Positions 8,682 to 18,657 of a DNA stretch of 64,000 nt are shown here, piece by piece. The notes under the pieces were generated by a model that saw nothing but the letters and a program-made list of their open reading frames with translations, had not been told where the DNA came from and searched no databases. Source of the DNA: Roseivivax halotolerans (GTDB lineage Bacteria > Pseudomonadota > Alphaproteobacteria > Rhodobacterales > Rhodobacteraceae). Location: positions 62,001-126,000 of the forward strand of contig NZ_FOXV01000003.1 of the NCBI RefSeq assembly GCF_900115815.1, given 5' to 3'. A program made the translations under genes and the position numbers. Position 1 is the first letter of the stretch, and every line of letters begins with the position of its first letter.

Positions 8682-9775
8682 AGCTGCATGTCTATTTCGC
8701 GCGGCGCTTTCTCGTCACCTTCCTGTCGATCCTCGGCGGTGTCGCGGCCTTCGTATACGTGCTCGATTTCGTCGAGCAGATCCGCCGCTTCGACGACGAG
8801 GATGTCTCTTTCGGAGGGCTCGCGCATCTGACCCTCCTGAACGCGCCAGCCTCGCTCTATGAAATGCTGCCGCTTGTGATGATCCTCTCCTCGGTGGCGC
8901 TGTTCCTGGCGCTCGCCCGATCCTCGGAACTCGTTGTGACGCGCGCATCGGGGCGTTCGGGGCTCGTTGCGCTTGCCGGGCCGATCCTCGTTGCTCTCGT
9001 GGTGGGGCTCATCTCGGTCGCCGTCCTCAATCCGATCGTCGCGGCGACGTCACAGCGCTTCAGCGAGCTGCGCGAACTCTACGAGGACGGCCAGCAGAAC
9101 GTGATCTCGATCGGCGCCGAGGGTCTCTGGCTCAGGCAGGGCGACGCGCGGGGCCAGACTGTCATCCGCGCGGCGCGATCCAACGCCGATGCGACCGTGC
9201 TCTATGACGTCTCCTTCCTGCGCTATCAGAACGAGGTCGGCCCGACCCGCCGACTGCTCGCGCAGGAGGCCGAACTGACCGACGGCGCATGGCATCTACG
9301 CGATATCAAGGCATGGCCGCTTGGCCGCGAGATCAATTCCGAAGCCAATTCCGAAATGCTGTCGGAGCTGGAAATCCCGTCGAGCCTCACCCGCGAGCGC
9401 ATCCGCGACCGGTTCGGCCAACCCTCGGCGATCTCCATTTGGGCGCTGCCGGCCTTTATCTCCGACCTTGACCGCGCCGGGTTCTCGGCGCGCCGGCATG
9501 TCGTCTGGCTGCAGATGGAGCTCGCCCGCCCCCTCTTCCTTGTCGCCCTCGTTCTCGTGGGTGCGGCTTTCACGATGGAACATGCGCGGCTCGCGCGGAC
9601 CGGTATCGCGGTGATGTCGGCGGTCCTGATCGGTTTCGGCCTCTTCTACATCCGTAATTTCGCGCAAATCCTCGGAGAGAGCGGTCAGCTTTCTCCGCTG
9701 GTCGCGGCATGGGTGCCACCAGCCGCATCGCTCATATTGGCGATGGGGCTCTTGTTGCAGCGGGAGGACGGATGA
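8678..9775 (+). CDS. lptG: LPS export ABC transporter permease LptG
   Basis: Second permease of LptB2FG. The protein has 365 residues, starting KLHVYFARRFLVTFLSILGG, with the same six-helix plus periplasmic-domain plan as LptF; the coupling segment here reads ELVVTRASGRSG. The C-terminal helices end at the stop. ATG 8678 overlaps the lptF stop (ATGA) and its own stop overlaps the lptD start (ATGA), so all three proteins are probably made in fixed proportion. The partner ATPase gene lptB is not in the window. Confidence 0.94.
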   Translation: MKLHVYFARRFLVTFLSILGGVAAFVYVLDFVEQIRRFDDEDVSFGGLAHLTLLNAPASLYEMLPLVMILSSVALFLALARSSELVVTRASGRSGLVALAGPILVALVVGLISVAVLNPIVAATSQRFSELRELYEDGQQNVISIGAEGLWLRQGDARGQTVIRAARSNADATVLYDVSFLRYQNEVGPTRRLLAQEAELTDGAWHLRDIKAWPLGREINSEANSEMLSELEIPSSLTRERIRDRFGQPSAISIWALPAFISDLDRAGFSARRHVVWLQMELARPLFLVALVLVGAAFTMEHARLARTGIAVMSAVLIGFGLFYIRNFAQILGESGQLSPLVAAWVPPAASLILAMGLLLQREDG

Positions 9776-11916
9776 TGCGCTGGCTGATAGGCATGCTGGC
9801 CTTGCTCTGGCCCGTCTCTGCGACAGCGCAGGGCGTCGACCCGGCGCTCCTTGTCGCGGACATGGTCTATGTCGAAAGCGAAGACGTGCTCGTCGCGCAA
9901 GGCAATGTCGAGGCAATCTATGACGGGCGCCGTCTGAACGCCTCCCGCGTCGTCTATGACGACGCCAATGGCACGCTGTCTATCGAAGGACCGATTCGGA
10001 TCACCGAGCCCAATGGCGATGTCCTGACCGCGACGTCGGCAACGCTGGATGAAGGCTTCGAGAACGGCATCCTCGCAGGCGCGCGGATCGTGCTCGACGA
10101 ACAGCTTCAGCTGGCCGCCGTGGAGGCACGCAGGCTGGGCGGGCGCTATACCCAGCTGAGCCGCGTCGTGGTGACCTCGTGCCAGGTCTGCGGGCGCAAC
10201 CAGGCGCCGCTCTGGTCCATCCGCGCGGACCGCGTTGTCCACGACGAGGAGGAGCGGCAGATCTATTTCGACAATGCGGTGTTCCGCGTGCTCGACGTGC
10301 CGGTCTTCTACTTCCCGCGTCTTCGCATCCCCGATCCGACGCTCGACCGCGCGCGCGGCTTCCTGCCGCCCGAGGTCCGCACGTCCTCGCTTCTGGGGTT
10401 CGGGGCGAAACTGCCGTATTTCATTCCCATCGGAGCCCATCAGGACGTCACCGTCTCGCCGTACCTGACGACCGAGAGCCGAACGCTCGAGCTGCGCTAT
10501 CGGCGGGCCTTCACCTATGGCGATATCGTGGTGAATACAGCCGTCAGCCGGGACAGCCTGATCGACGATCTGCGCAGCTATGTGTTTGTCGAAGGCTCGT
10601 TCGACCTGCCGCGCAATTTCAAGCTCGACTTCGGCTTCCAGAGCGTGAGCGACGATGCCTATCTCGACGTCTACGGCTATTCCTCCGCCGACCGCCTCAA
10701 GAACTTCGCCGAGATCAGCCGATATGACCGGAACACGGCGTTCTCCGCCTCGACCAGCGTCTACGAGACGCTGCGGGACGAAGACACGACCGAGACGCGC
10801 CCCTCGACGATCCTCGACATGACCTACGAGCAGCGCATCTTCCTGCCCCGCGTGCCGGGCGAGTTCCGGCTCAACGCCGATGCTCACGGGCATTACCGGC
10901 CCTCTGATCTCGACATCGATGGGCCCGACGAGGACAACGTCGTGGACGGACGCGATGTCGCCCAGTTCTCGGTGACCGCGTCCTGGCGCGATCGCTATAC
11001 CCTTCCCGGCGGCATACGGGCCGGCCTTCTGGGTCAGGTCTCCGGCGATGCGATCCGGATCGCGCAGGACGCGACCTCGGAGCCGCAGGCTGACGTCCTG
11101 ACACCCGCTGCCGCGCTCGAGTTGCGCTGGCCCTTCATCCGGCGTGGCCGGGGCGGCGCCCGAACCCTGATCGAACCTCTCGCGCAAATTGCCTGGTCCG
11201 GCGGCGAGCGTCCGACGACCGCCGCCGATGAAAGCACACGGCAGGAATTCGACGAGGGCAACCTTCTGTCGATCTCGCGCTTTCCCTCGACGGACCGGCG
11301 CGAGCGGGGCCGCGTCACCGCGCTCGGTGTGCGCTGGCATCACCAGGATCCCATCGGCTGGGATGCGGGCCTCACGCTCGGCCAGGTCTGGCGCGATGAC
11401 GCCGATCCGGCCGTCACAAAGTCCTCTGGCCTGAGCGAGGCGGAATCCGATCTCTTGATCGCCACGCATTTCGCGACGGCGGGCGGCTTCCGTATCTCTG
11501 GGCGCGGGCTTCTCGATTTCGATGCCGCGGATTTCTCCAAGGCCGAAGCCCGGATCGACTGGGAGACGCGTCGGCTCGAGCTTGGGGCGTCCTATCTCCT
11601 GCTCAAAGCCGATGCCGCCGAGAACCGGGACGACCCCCAGTCCGAATGGACCCTCGATGCGGCCTACGATTTCACGCGCGCCTGGTCCGCAGATGGCTAT
11701 TGGCGCTACGATCTCAGCGACAACCGGTCGGATCGCGCGGGTCTTGGCGTCACCTGGCAGAACGAATGCGTCTCGGCGGAGCTTTCGGTCTCGCGCCGCT
11801 TCGCTTCATCCACTAACCTTGAACCGTCCACAGATTTCGGCCTTGTCGTCTCGCTGAAGGGTTTCAGCACTGGCGGCAGCGCCAAGGAGTACCGTCGCAC
11901 ATGCTCGACCTTCTGA
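9772..11916 (+). CDS. lptD: LPS-assembly protein LptD
   Basis: The outer-membrane beta-barrel that inserts lipopolysaccharide into the outer leaflet. The 714-residue precursor has a signal peptide ending ATAQ at about residue 20. An OstA-type beta-jellyroll domain follows (DMVYVESEDVLVAQGNVEAIYDG), then the barrel with alternating strands. Only four cysteines are present: CQVC at about 137-140, one in QNECVS near the C-terminus and one in the last four residues. This fits a long-range disulfide arrangement like that of E. coli LptD. ATG 9772 (ATGATG) overlaps the lptG stop; 9775 is a possible second start. Confidence 0.95.
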   Translation: MMRWLIGMLALLWPVSATAQGVDPALLVADMVYVESEDVLVAQGNVEAIYDGRRLNASRVVYDDANGTLSIEGPIRITEPNGDVLTATSATLDEGFENGILAGARIVLDEQLQLAAVEARRLGGRYTQLSRVVVTSCQVCGRNQAPLWSIRADRVVHDEEERQIYFDNAVFRVLDVPVFYFPRLRIPDPTLDRARGFLPPEVRTSSLLGFGAKLPYFIPIGAHQDVTVSPYLTTESRTLELRYRRAFTYGDIVVNTAVSRDSLIDDLRSYVFVEGSFDLPRNFKLDFGFQSVSDDAYLDVYGYSSADRLKNFAEISRYDRNTAFSASTSVYETLRDEDTTETRPSTILDMTYEQRIFLPRVPGEFRLNADAHGHYRPSDLDIDGPDEDNVVDGRDVAQFSVTASWRDRYTLPGGIRAGLLGQVSGDAIRIAQDATSEPQADVLTPAAALELRWPFIRRGRGGARTLIEPLAQIAWSGGERPTTAADESTRQEFDEGNLLSISRFPSTDRRERGRVTALGVRWHHQDPIGWDAGLTLGQVWRDDADPAVTKSSGLSEAESDLLIATHFATAGGFRISGRGLLDFDAADFSKAEARIDWETRRLELGASYLLLKADAAENRDDPQSEWTLDAAYDFTRAWSADGYWRYDLSDNRSDRAGLGVTWQNECVSAELSVSRRFASSTNLEPSTDFGLVVSLKGFSTGGSAKEYRRTCSTF

Positions 11917-13133
11917 AGTCCGCCCTGAAACCCATGCTGGGGGCCACCCTTCTGGCCGCGACGGTCGCCTTCTCGGCGGCCCCGGCGGCGGCGCAGAACC
12001 TCTTTGCCCCGGCGATCCGGGTGAACGACGCGGTCATCACCAATTACGAGATCCAGCAACGCGCCCGGATGCTGGAGGTTCTGAACGCCCCCGGCAACAC
12101 CGAGGAACAGGCGCGCGAGGCCCTGATCGACGACCGCCTGCGCTTGCAGGCCGCTGCCCGTGCCGGTGTTACCCCCTCGGAGGAGGACGTGCTCGAAGGC
12201 ATGTCCGAATTTGCCGGTCGTGCCAATCTCAGCCGCGAGGAATTCATCCAGGCCCTCGCCCAGGCCGGTGTCGAGGAAGAGACTTTCCGCGACTTCGTCC
12301 GCGCGGGGCTGTCCTGGCGGATCCTCGTGCAGCAGCGCTTTGCCGGGCAGTCCAACGTGTCCGAGGACGATCTTGACCGCGCCTCATCAAGCGGCGCGGA
12401 CGGATCGAACGTGCGTGTGCTCCTGTCGGAGATCATCATTCCCGCACCGCCGGGACAGGAAGAGGCCGTCCGTGCGCGCGCCGCGCGCATCGCGCAGTCG
12501 CAATCCGAAGGCGAATTCTCCTCGTTCGCGCGGCAGTTTTCCGCCACGCCCACGCGCCAGAACGGCGGCCGCCTGCCCTGGCAGAACCTCTCGGAGCTGC
12601 CGCCGCAGCTGCGCTCCATCGTGCTCGGTCTCGCGCCCGGCGAGGTGTCGGACCCGCTGCCCATCCCCAACGCCATCGCGCTCTTCCAGCTGCGCGGTAT
12701 CGAGGAGACGGGCTATACCGCACCGGACTATGCCGCCGTTGAATATGCAGCCTATTACCTGCCCGGCGGCCGGACGCCGGAGAACCTGGCGCGCGCGCGG
12801 GTGATCGACGCGGAGACCGACCGCTGTGACGATCTCTACGGTATCGCAAAGGGTCAGCCCGCCTCGCGACTCCAGCGCGAGAGCCTGCCGCCGTCCGAAT
12901 TGCCGACCGATATCGCCTTCGAGCTTTCCAAGCTCGACCGGGGCGAAGTGTCGACCGCGCTGACGCGCTCGGGCAACCTCATGGTGCTGATGCTCTGCGG
13001 GCGCACCCGCGCGGTGAACGAGGATAGCGACCGCGAGCAGCTCGTGCTCGGCCTTCGCAACCGCCGCCTCAACGCGCTGGCCGAAGGTTATCTCGCGCAG
13101 CTCAGGGCCGACGCCTACATCGTCCAGCAATGA
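11901..13133 (+). CDS. surA: Periplasmic chaperone / peptidyl-prolyl isomerase SurA
   Basis: Helps fold outer-membrane proteins, LptD among them. The 410-residue precursor has a signal peptide (hydrophobic 12-30, cleavage after PAAAQ). A SurA N-terminal chaperone domain follows, starting APAIRVNDAVITNYEIQQR. A parvulin domain spans roughly 175-270, and a degenerate C-terminal region ends DAYIVQQ. The start overlaps the end of lptD by 16 bases, and the stop overlaps pdxA by four. Adjacency to lptD is conserved widely in proteobacteria and supports the functional link. Confidence 0.93.
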   Translation: MLDLLKSALKPMLGATLLAATVAFSAAPAAAQNLFAPAIRVNDAVITNYEIQQRARMLEVLNAPGNTEEQAREALIDDRLRLQAAARAGVTPSEEDVLEGMSEFAGRANLSREEFIQALAQAGVEEETFRDFVRAGLSWRILVQQRFAGQSNVSEDDLDRASSSGADGSNVRVLLSEIIIPAPPGQEEAVRARAARIAQSQSEGEFSSFARQFSATPTRQNGGRLPWQNLSELPPQLRSIVLGLAPGEVSDPLPIPNAIALFQLRGIEETGYTAPDYAAVEYAAYYLPGGRTPENLARARVIDAETDRCDDLYGIAKGQPASRLQRESLPPSELPTDIAFELSKLDRGEVSTALTRSGNLMVLMLCGRTRAVNEDSDREQLVLGLRNRRLNALAEGYLAQLRADAYIVQQ

Positions 13134-14101
13134 GCCTGCCCCCGATTGCGCTGACCTGTGGCGAGCCCGCGGGGATCGGCCCGGAACTTGCCGTCGCAGC
13201 CTGGGAAGTCCTGGGCAGCGACGTTCCGTTCTTCCTGATCGGCGCCCCGCACCACCTTCCCGAGGGCACACCCTTCGTCGAAATCGCGCAGCCGCGGGAT
13301 GCGGCCGAGGCGGCGCGGACGGGTCTGCCGGTCCTGCCACTCGACATGGACGGGCCGCGCGTGCCGGGCACGCCGCAAGCGGCACAGGCCAAGGGTGTGG
13401 TCGCCGCCATCGAACGCGGCGTCTCGCTCGTTGCCAGTGGCAAGGCCTCCGCGCTGTGCACGCTGCCGATACACAAGCAGGCTTTGTCGGATGGCGCAGG
13501 CTTCGCCTTTCCCGGTCACACGGAGTTCCTGGGCTATCTCTCGGACAGCCCGGAGGTCGTGATGATGCTCGCCTCCGACCAGCTGCGCGTCGTACCCGCG
13601 ACGATCCACATTCCCCTGGCGGAGGTGCCGGCCGCTCTGACGCCAGAGCTGCTCGACACGCGTATCCGCATCACACATGCCGGTCTTGTCCGCGATTTCG
13701 GCATTTCCGCGCCGCGCCTCGCCGTCGCGGGTCTCAACCCGCATGCGGGTGAAGGCGGCAAGATGGGACGTGAGGAGATCGAGGTAATCGCCCCGGTTCT
13801 GGACCGTTTGCGCGCCGAAGGACTGGATATCGCGGGGCCGCTTTCAGCCGACACGATGTTCCACGCCGCCGCGCGCGCCCGCTATGACGCCGCAATCGCG
13901 ATGTATCACGACCAGGCGCTCATCCCGATCAAGACGCTGGATTTCGACCGGGGCGTGAACGTCACCCTTGGCCTGCCCTTCGTCCGCACATCACCCGATC
14001 ACGGCACCGCGCTCGACATCGCCGGAAAAGGCGTCGCCAATCCCAGCTCGACGATCGAAGCGCTGCGGCTTGCCTGGCGCATGGCGCAGGCGCGGGGATG
14101 A
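13130..14101 (+). CDS. pdxA: 4-hydroxythreonine-4-phosphate dehydrogenase
   Basis: Oxidises 4-phosphohydroxy-L-threonine in pyridoxal phosphate synthesis. The 323-residue protein begins [16 protein letters not shown], the PdxA signature. The metal-binding histidine in [10 protein letters not shown], a central [16 protein letters not shown] and the C-terminal [11 protein letters not shown] block are all intact. ATG 13130 overlaps the surA stop, and its own stop overlaps rsmA, in the classical surA-pdxA-rsmA order. Confidence 0.97.
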   Translation: MSLPPIALTCGEPAGIGPELAVAAWEVLGSDVPFFLIGAPHHLPEGTPFVEIAQPRDAAEAARTGLPVLPLDMDGPRVPGTPQAAQAKGVVAAIERGVSLVASGKASALCTLPIHKQALSDGAGFAFPGHTEFLGYLSDSPEVVMMLASDQLRVVPATIHIPLAEVPAALTPELLDTRIRITHAGLVRDFGISAPRLAVAGLNPHAGEGGKMGREEIEVIAPVLDRLRAEGLDIAGPLSADTMFHAAARARYDAAIAMYHDQALIPIKTLDFDRGVNVTLGLPFVRTSPDHGTALDIAGKGVANPSSTIEALRLAWRMAQARG

Positions 14102-14946
14102 GCGGCATCGACGATCTGCCACCCTTGCGGGACGTGATCGCGGCGCATGATCTGCGCGCGCGCAAATCGCTCGGTCAGAACTTTCTGCTAGATCTCAACC
14201 TGACCGCCCGGATCGCGCGGGCGGCCGGCCCGCTGCCGGAGCTGGACATCCTAGAGATCGGACCCGGCCCCGGCGGTCTGACGCGCGGTCTTCTGGCAGA
14301 AGGCGCGCGCCGCGTTCTGGCCATCGAGAAGGATCGGCGCTGCATTCCGGCTCTGGAGGAGATCGCCGCCGCCTATCCCGGCCGCCTGAGTATCATCGAG
14401 GGCGATGCACTGGAGGTCGATCCGCTGGAGCATCTGACCCCGCCCGTCGCGGTCGCTGCGAATCTACCCTACAATGTCGGCACCGAGCTTCTGGTTCGCT
14501 GGCTGACGCCGCAAGCCTGGCCGCCCTTCTGGCAAAGCCTCACGCTGATGTTCCAGAAGGAAGTGGCCGAGCGGATCGTCGCCGCGCCCGGCTCCAAGAC
14601 CTACGGGCGGCTGGCGATCCTGGCGCAGTGGCGCGCCGAGGCTCGGATCGTGATGACCTTGTCGCCGGGGGCCTTCACACCGCCGCCGAAAGTCTCTTCC
14701 GCCGTGGTGCACCTGACCGCCCTGCCCGAGCCGCGCTTTCCAGCGGATCCGAAGATCCTCGAAGAGGTGGTCGCGCGGGCCTTCAACCAACGGCGCAAGA
14801 TGCTGCGGGCGAGCCTCAAGGGCCTGCATCCCGATATCGAGACGCTCCTGGAAGAGGCTGGAATCGCCCCGACCGACCGGGCCGAGCAGATTTCGCTCGA
14901 AGCGTTCTGCGCTCTCGCCCGCAGCGTTCAGGCGGCTCGACAATAA
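14098..14946 (+). CDS. rsmA: 16S rRNA (adenine1518/1519-N6)-dimethyltransferase
   Basis: Dimethylates two adjacent adenines near the 3' end of 16S rRNA during small-subunit assembly. The 282-residue protein has the SAM-binding motif [10 protein letters not shown] (about 53-62), followed by the acidic AIEKD. The catalytic NLPYN motif is at about 121-125. The C-terminal helical domain contains [15 protein letters not shown] 14098 overlaps the pdxA stop. It is the last gene of the overlapping run, ending two bases before an A-tract and hairpin. Confidence 0.97.
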   Translation: MSGIDDLPPLRDVIAAHDLRARKSLGQNFLLDLNLTARIARAAGPLPELDILEIGPGPGGLTRGLLAEGARRVLAIEKDRRCIPALEEIAAAYPGRLSIIEGDALEVDPLEHLTPPVAVAANLPYNVGTELLVRWLTPQAWPPFWQSLTLMFQKEVAERIVAAPGSKTYGRLAILAQWRAEARIVMTLSPGAFTPPPKVSSAVVHLTALPEPRFPADPKILEEVVARAFNQRRKMLRASLKGLHPDIETLLEEAGIAPTDRAEQISLEAFCALARSVQAARQ

Positions 14947-14973
14947 AAAAGACCGGGCTTTCCGAGCCCGGTC
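14945..14973 (-). terminator. Terminator hairpin between rsmA and DUF4167 gene
   Basis: A 9-bp perfect stem (14951-14959 with 14965-14973), preceded on the plus strand by six A. It therefore reads as stem plus U-tract on the minus strand, ending the DUF4167 transcript. It sits right after rsmA and may also act on that strand, though there the 3' T-tract is poor. Confidence 0.8.
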
Positions 14974-14997
14974 CTCCTGTCAAAGCATCCGCCGGGC

Positions 14998-15714
14998 TTA
15001 CCCGTTGTCGGCAGTGTCCGATGCAGGTTGCTCTTCGGCGCTGACAGTATCGGCTTCAGCCGCTTTCTTGCGCGGCTTGGAGGCGCGGCGCGCCTTGGGC
15101 TTCTCGGCGCTTTCCGGCGTCTCTACGAGGTGCGAATCGTCGTTTCCTCCGCCGAAATCCACGGCTTCGGAGAACCCGTCGCTGTCGCTCGATTGCGGAG
15201 CCTGGTTGTCCTGGCCCTGATCGTTTTTCTGGTTCTGAGGCTTGCCGCGCTTCTTGCGGGGCGGGTCATTGCGCGGCTGATCGTTCTGGCCGGACTGATT
15301 GTCCTGCGCACTCTCTTCGCTCTTGCCGCGCTGGTCGCCGTCCTGCTGGTCGCTTCCGTCCTGGCCTGTATTCTGGTCGTCGCCCTCGCGCTCATTCCGC
15401 TCGCGGTCCCGCTGGGACTGGCGTTCGCGGTTCTCGCGTTCCTGCTGTTCGCGCTTCTGCTCCTGCTCGCGCTGAGCCTCGCTCAGCATCCGCTGGTAAT
15501 GCTCGGCGTGCTGCTGGAAGTTCTCGAAGGCGACGCGGTCATTGCCAAGCTGCGCGTCACGCGCCAGCTGGGTGTACTTGTCGATGATCTGCTGGGGCGT
15601 GCCACGCACCTTGCCGTCGGGACCGCTCGAGTCAAAGACGCGGTTGACGACGTTCCCCATCGAGTTCCGGTTGCGATTGTTCTTCGACCGGGACCGTGAT
15701 TTCGATGATCTCAT
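14998..15714 (-). CDS. DUF4167 domain protein, highly charged
   Basis: A 238-residue protein whose N-terminal 85 residues form the DUF4167 domain: a basic asparagine/arginine-rich start, then NRVFDSSGPDGKVRGTPQQI and ARDAQLGNDRVAFENFQQHAEHY. The rest is a low-complexity, strongly hydrophilic tail rich in Q, E, R, D and N, ending in a lysine-rich patch. The domain is restricted mainly to alphaproteobacteria. Its basic N-terminus suggests nucleic-acid or ribosome contact, but the role is unknown. It lies downstream of prmC, 255 bases away, so it probably has its own promoter. Confidence 0.88.
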   Translation of the reverse strand: MRSSKSRSRSKNNRNRNSMGNVVNRVFDSSGPDGKVRGTPQQIIDKYTQLARDAQLGNDRVAFENFQQHAEHYQRMLSEAQREQEQKREQQERENRERQSQRDRERNEREGDDQNTGQDGSDQQDGDQRGKSEESAQDNQSGQNDQPRNDPPRKKRGKPQNQKNDQGQDNQAPQSSDSDGFSEAVDFGGGNDDSHLVETPESAEKPKARRASKPRKKAAEADTVSAEEQPASDTADNG

Positions 15715-15969
15715 AACTCAGGTCAGTCCTGTATCCGACTGTGGTTCGTGATCCTCCGGCGTCTTGGACGCCTGCCTGGCTGGATCACCTTTTTGTCTGG
15801 CTTAATCGTCGGGCGCGACGGAAATTCCGTCAAAGCCGATGCCCGACTGATGAATGAGTAAACATGTGACCTGCGCTTTAACAAGGGGAGATTGCCAAAA
15901 AATGCCGGTTCTCACCCGAAAAAGCGCCTTTCAGCCACATTCCCTTGTGGAAAACGCAGTTTCCCGCCG
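15715..15969. other. Upstream region of the DUF4167 gene
   Basis: A 255-base gap between prmC and the DUF4167 gene, both on the minus strand. It holds two short inverted repeats, ggcgtc-ttg-gacgcc near 15759-15773 and gacggaaattccgtc near 15819-15833. Either could be an upstream terminator or a leader hairpin. No open frame here looks real. Confidence 0.35.
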
Positions 15970-16803
15970 TCAAAGGCGCGCGGCGACGACCCGGTCGCGC
16001 CCATCGAGATCGGGCAGAACCTCTATGCCCGAGAGGCCGGCGTCGTGCAGAAGCGCGCGCACGGCATCGCCCTGCGACCAGCCGATTTCCAGAAGAAGCC
16101 GACCGCCCGGCACAAGATGCCGCGCCGCGCCGCTTGCAATCGCGCGGTAAGCCGTGAGCCCGTCGCCGTCATCGCTGAGCGCCATGCGCGGCTCGTGATC
16201 CCGCACATCCGGCGCGAGCCCCGCCATCTCGGCCGCGGAAATGTAAGGCGGGTTGGAGACGATGAGATCGAAGCGCTGATCTGCTGCAAGCGGCGCGAAC
16301 CAGGAGCCTTCCAGAAAAGCGACCCGATCCGTCAGCCCCAAGGCGTTGCGGTTCCAGAACGCCACCTCGATCGCATCGAGCGAGAGATCCGTGGCGATCC
16401 CCGTCGCCTCGGGCACCTCGGCGGCAAGGCTCAGCGCAATGCAGCCCGAGCCCGTGCCGAGGTCGAGAAAGCGCGTGACCGGCCCGCCAAGCGCCGCCTC
16501 CACGAGGATTTCCGTTTCGGGGCGCGGGTCGAGCACATCGCGCGTGACAAGGAATTCCCGCCCGTAGAACATCCGCCGTCCGGTCAGTTGCGAGATCGGA
16601 ACGTTTTCGCAGCGCCGCTCCACCATGACCCTGTAGATGACCGTCAGTTCGGGATCGACCGGTTCAGGCAGAAACAGCGTCAGCCGGACGGGCGGCACCT
16701 TCAGAACATGCGCCAGAAGCCGCCGCGCATCGCGGCCGGGATCGGGAATGTCCGCTGCACTGAGCGCGCGCGTCGCCTCTGCCAGAAGCTCCGCCCCGGT
16801 CAT
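15970..16803 (-). CDS. prmC: Peptide chain release factor N5-glutamine methyltransferase
   Basis: Methylates the glutamine of the GGQ motif in release factors. The 277-residue protein has an N-terminal helical substrate-binding domain, then a SAM-binding domain with [16 protein letters not shown]. The NPPY active-site motif is in IVSNPPYIS (about 185-190), and [10 protein letters not shown] is the conserved block at the domain boundary. Its start overlaps the prfA stop by four bases, so enzyme and substrate are encoded as a coupled pair, a widespread arrangement. Confidence 0.96.
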   Translation of the reverse strand: MTGAELLAEATRALSAADIPDPGRDARRLLAHVLKVPPVRLTLFLPEPVDPELTVIYRVMVERRCENVPISQLTGRRMFYGREFLVTRDVLDPRPETEILVEAALGGPVTRFLDLGTGSGCIALSLAAEVPEATGIATDLSLDAIEVAFWNRNALGLTDRVAFLEGSWFAPLAADQRFDLIVSNPPYISAAEMAGLAPDVRDHEPRMALSDDGDGLTAYRAIASGAARHLVPGGRLLLEIGWSQGDAVRALLHDAGLSGIEVLPDLDGRDRVVAARL

Positions 16804-17849
16804 GCGCCCATCTCCGCCAGAAGCGTCGCCTGCGCGTCCTGGATGAGCGCATCCGTCACCTCGTCGAGATCTCCGGCCATGACCTGATCGAGCTTGTAGA
16901 GCGTGAGGTTGATCCGGTGGTCGGTCAGCCGTCCTTGCGGGAAATTGTAGGTGCGAATGCGTTCGGACCGATCACCCGAGCCCACCTGCGCGCGCCGCAG
17001 ATCGGAACGTTCCGAGGCTGCTTTCTGCCGCTCGGCATCGAAGAGCCGCGTGCGAAGGACCTGCAAGGCGATCTCGCGGTTGCGGTGCTGGGATTTCTCG
17101 GACGAGGTCACCACGATCCCGGTCGGAATATGCGTGATCCTGACGGCGCTGTCGGTGGTGTTGACGTGCTGCCCCCCTGCCCCGGACGCGCGCATCGTGT
17201 CGATCCGGATCTCGTTCGGATCGATGGCAATATCCACGTCAGCCGCCTCGGGCAGAACCGCGACCGTGGCGGCGGAGGTATGGATCCGCCCGCCGCTCTC
17301 TGTCGCCGGCACGCGCTGCACGCGATGCACGCCGGATTCGAATTTGAGCCGCGCGAAGACATCCTGGCCTTCGATCCGGGCGACGACTTCCTTTACGCCG
17401 CCAAGCTCGGTCAATTGCTCTTCGATGGATTCGAACCGCCAGCCGCGCGCCTCGGCGTAGCGCTGATACATCCGCAAGAGATCACCGGCGAAGAGTGCCG
17501 CCTCCTCGCCTCCGGTGCCGGGCCGGATCTCGAGGATGGCGGGCCGCGCATCGGCGGCGTCCTTGGGCAGAAGCGCGATCTGCAAGGCCTCCTCGACGGC
17601 AGGCTTGCGCGCCTCGAGCTCGGTCAGCTCCGCCTCGGCGAGTTCAGCCATCTCGGCATCGTCAAGCATCGCTTGGGCTTCGGCGATCCCCGCCTCGAGC
17701 GCCCGCCATTGAGCGATGGCATCGACCACAGGCTTCAGCTCGGCATATTCACGCCCCAGCGCGGCGATGTCGCCGCCTCCCTCGGCCATGCGCGCCTCGA
17801 GATATTCGAACCGGTCGGTGATCTGTCTGAGGCGGTCTTCGGGGATCAT
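16800..17849 (-). CDS. prfA: Peptide chain release factor 1
   Basis: Recognises UAA and UAG stop codons and triggers peptide release. The 349-residue protein has the PAT tripeptide used for stop-codon reading ([10 protein letters not shown]) and the GGQ hydrolysis motif in [17 protein letters not shown] at about 226-230. The conserved [15 protein letters not shown] block lies further on. ATG at 17847-17849 begins [10 protein letters not shown]; an in-frame upstream extension has no homology to the family. Followed by prmC with a 4-base overlap. Confidence 0.98.
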   Translation of the reverse strand: MIPEDRLRQITDRFEYLEARMAEGGGDIAALGREYAELKPVVDAIAQWRALEAGIAEAQAMLDDAEMAELAEAELTELEARKPAVEEALQIALLPKDAADARPAILEIRPGTGGEEAALFAGDLLRMYQRYAEARGWRFESIEEQLTELGGVKEVVARIEGQDVFARLKFESGVHRVQRVPATESGGRIHTSAATVAVLPEAADVDIAIDPNEIRIDTMRASGAGGQHVNTTDSAVRITHIPTGIVVTSSEKSQHRNREIALQVLRTRLFDAERQKAASERSDLRRAQVGSGDRSERIRTYNFPQGRLTDHRINLTLYKLDQVMAGDLDEVTDALIQDAQATLLAEMGA

Positions 17850-17972
17850 GCTTTGCGTGTTTGCGTATCGGCTCGCCAGGGTCAAGCCCGCCTGCGCTGA
17901 GGGCAGAGGCGTGTGCCCGGCCGAGAGGCAATAAATCTTGATCGAATGGCCGAAGCGCCGCATCCTACTGGA

Positions 17973-18272
17973 ATGATCCGCGCGGCGCTTTTTCTGGCCG
18001 CCCTCGGCGGCCCGGCTCTGGCCGATGTGACCGGACCTTCCGGGCGCACGATCCCCTGCTACTGCACGGACAGCGAAGGCGACCGGGTGGAGCTGGGCGA
18101 GGTGATCTGCCTAAGCGTGGACGGACGCGACTTCCTCGCGCAGTGCCAGATGTCGCTCAACAACCCGATGTGGCGCGAGATCAGTGAAGGGTGCCTGTCG
18201 AGCGATTTATCCCTGCGGCCCGAGTTCGTTCAGCCAGCCTTCGACGCGCGCCTTGTTGACCCCCATATCTGA
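17973..18272 (+). CDS. Small secreted cysteine-containing protein, unknown function
   Basis: A 99-residue protein that begins [19 protein letters not shown], a clear signal peptide cleaved near residue 17. The mature part has four cysteines ([26 protein letters not shown]) plus one in EGCLSSD, and resembles small secreted proteins that I associate with Rhodobacteraceae; I cannot name a function. The ATG at 17973 starts the signal peptide; 17946 is an in-frame alternative adding nine polar residues. The last 66 bases run antisense over the 3' end of the DUF1499 gene, and the final 20 residues look unlike the rest. The true protein may once have ended earlier. Confidence 0.7.
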   Translation: MIRAALFLAALGGPALADVTGPSGRTIPCYCTDSEGDRVELGEVICLSVDGRDFLAQCQMSLNNPMWREISEGCLSSDLSLRPEFVQPAFDARLVDPHI

Positions 18273-18620
18273 TTGGCCGAAGCGGAGCCGCGCATAGAGC
18301 TCGATCACGTCACCGTCTTGCTGGATCGTGGTGTAATCGGGGAAGCCCATCCACTTGGACCGCGTGATATAGGTAATCCGACCCTCCTCGACGCTGCCGG
18401 CCAGAAGCTCGGTCCGGGGCGTCGACAGGATGATCCTGTCAAGCTCGGCCATGCGCTCTTCGCCGCCCGGGATACGCCGGCGCACGCCCTGCGCCAGGTC
18501 CTGATCTGCGCTCACTTGCGGATCGACGTGCCAGACCTCGGGGTCGGACGGTGCGAACCGGATGAACACGGCCCCGCCGATTGCGGCGAGGATGAGAAGG
18601 ATCAAGATATATTTCAGCAC
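18207..18620 (-). CDS. DUF1499 family protein
   Basis: A 137-residue protein starting with one hydrophobic segment (LKYILILLILAAIGGAVFIRF), a membrane anchor or uncleaved signal. A DUF1499 domain follows with the conserved RSKWMGFPDY and [25 protein letters not shown] near the end. The start is GTG at 18618-18620, immediately before the hydrophobic helix; an in-frame upstream ATG would place an unrelated 50-residue stretch, overlapping speB, before it. It lies 37 bases downstream of speB and is probably co-transcribed. Function unknown. Its 3' end overlaps a convergent gene. Confidence 0.85.
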   Translation of the reverse strand: MLKYILILLILAAIGGAVFIRFAPSDPEVWHVDPQVSADQDLAQGVRRRIPGGEERMAELDRIILSTPRTELLAGSVEEGRITYITRSKWMGFPDYTTIQQDGDVIELYARLRFGQSDMGVNKARVEGWLNELGPQG

Positions 18621-18657
18621 GAAAGGCCACTCCGTCTGTGTCTGGCCGGGGAACGCG

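Noticed and set aside
15778-15790. A 13-base match to the conserved 3' end of 16S rRNA (ggctggatcacct) upstream of the DUF4167 gene
   Set aside because: The anti-Shine-Dalgarno CCTCC is missing (reads CTTTT) and nothing else of a 16S gene is nearby, so it is taken as chance.
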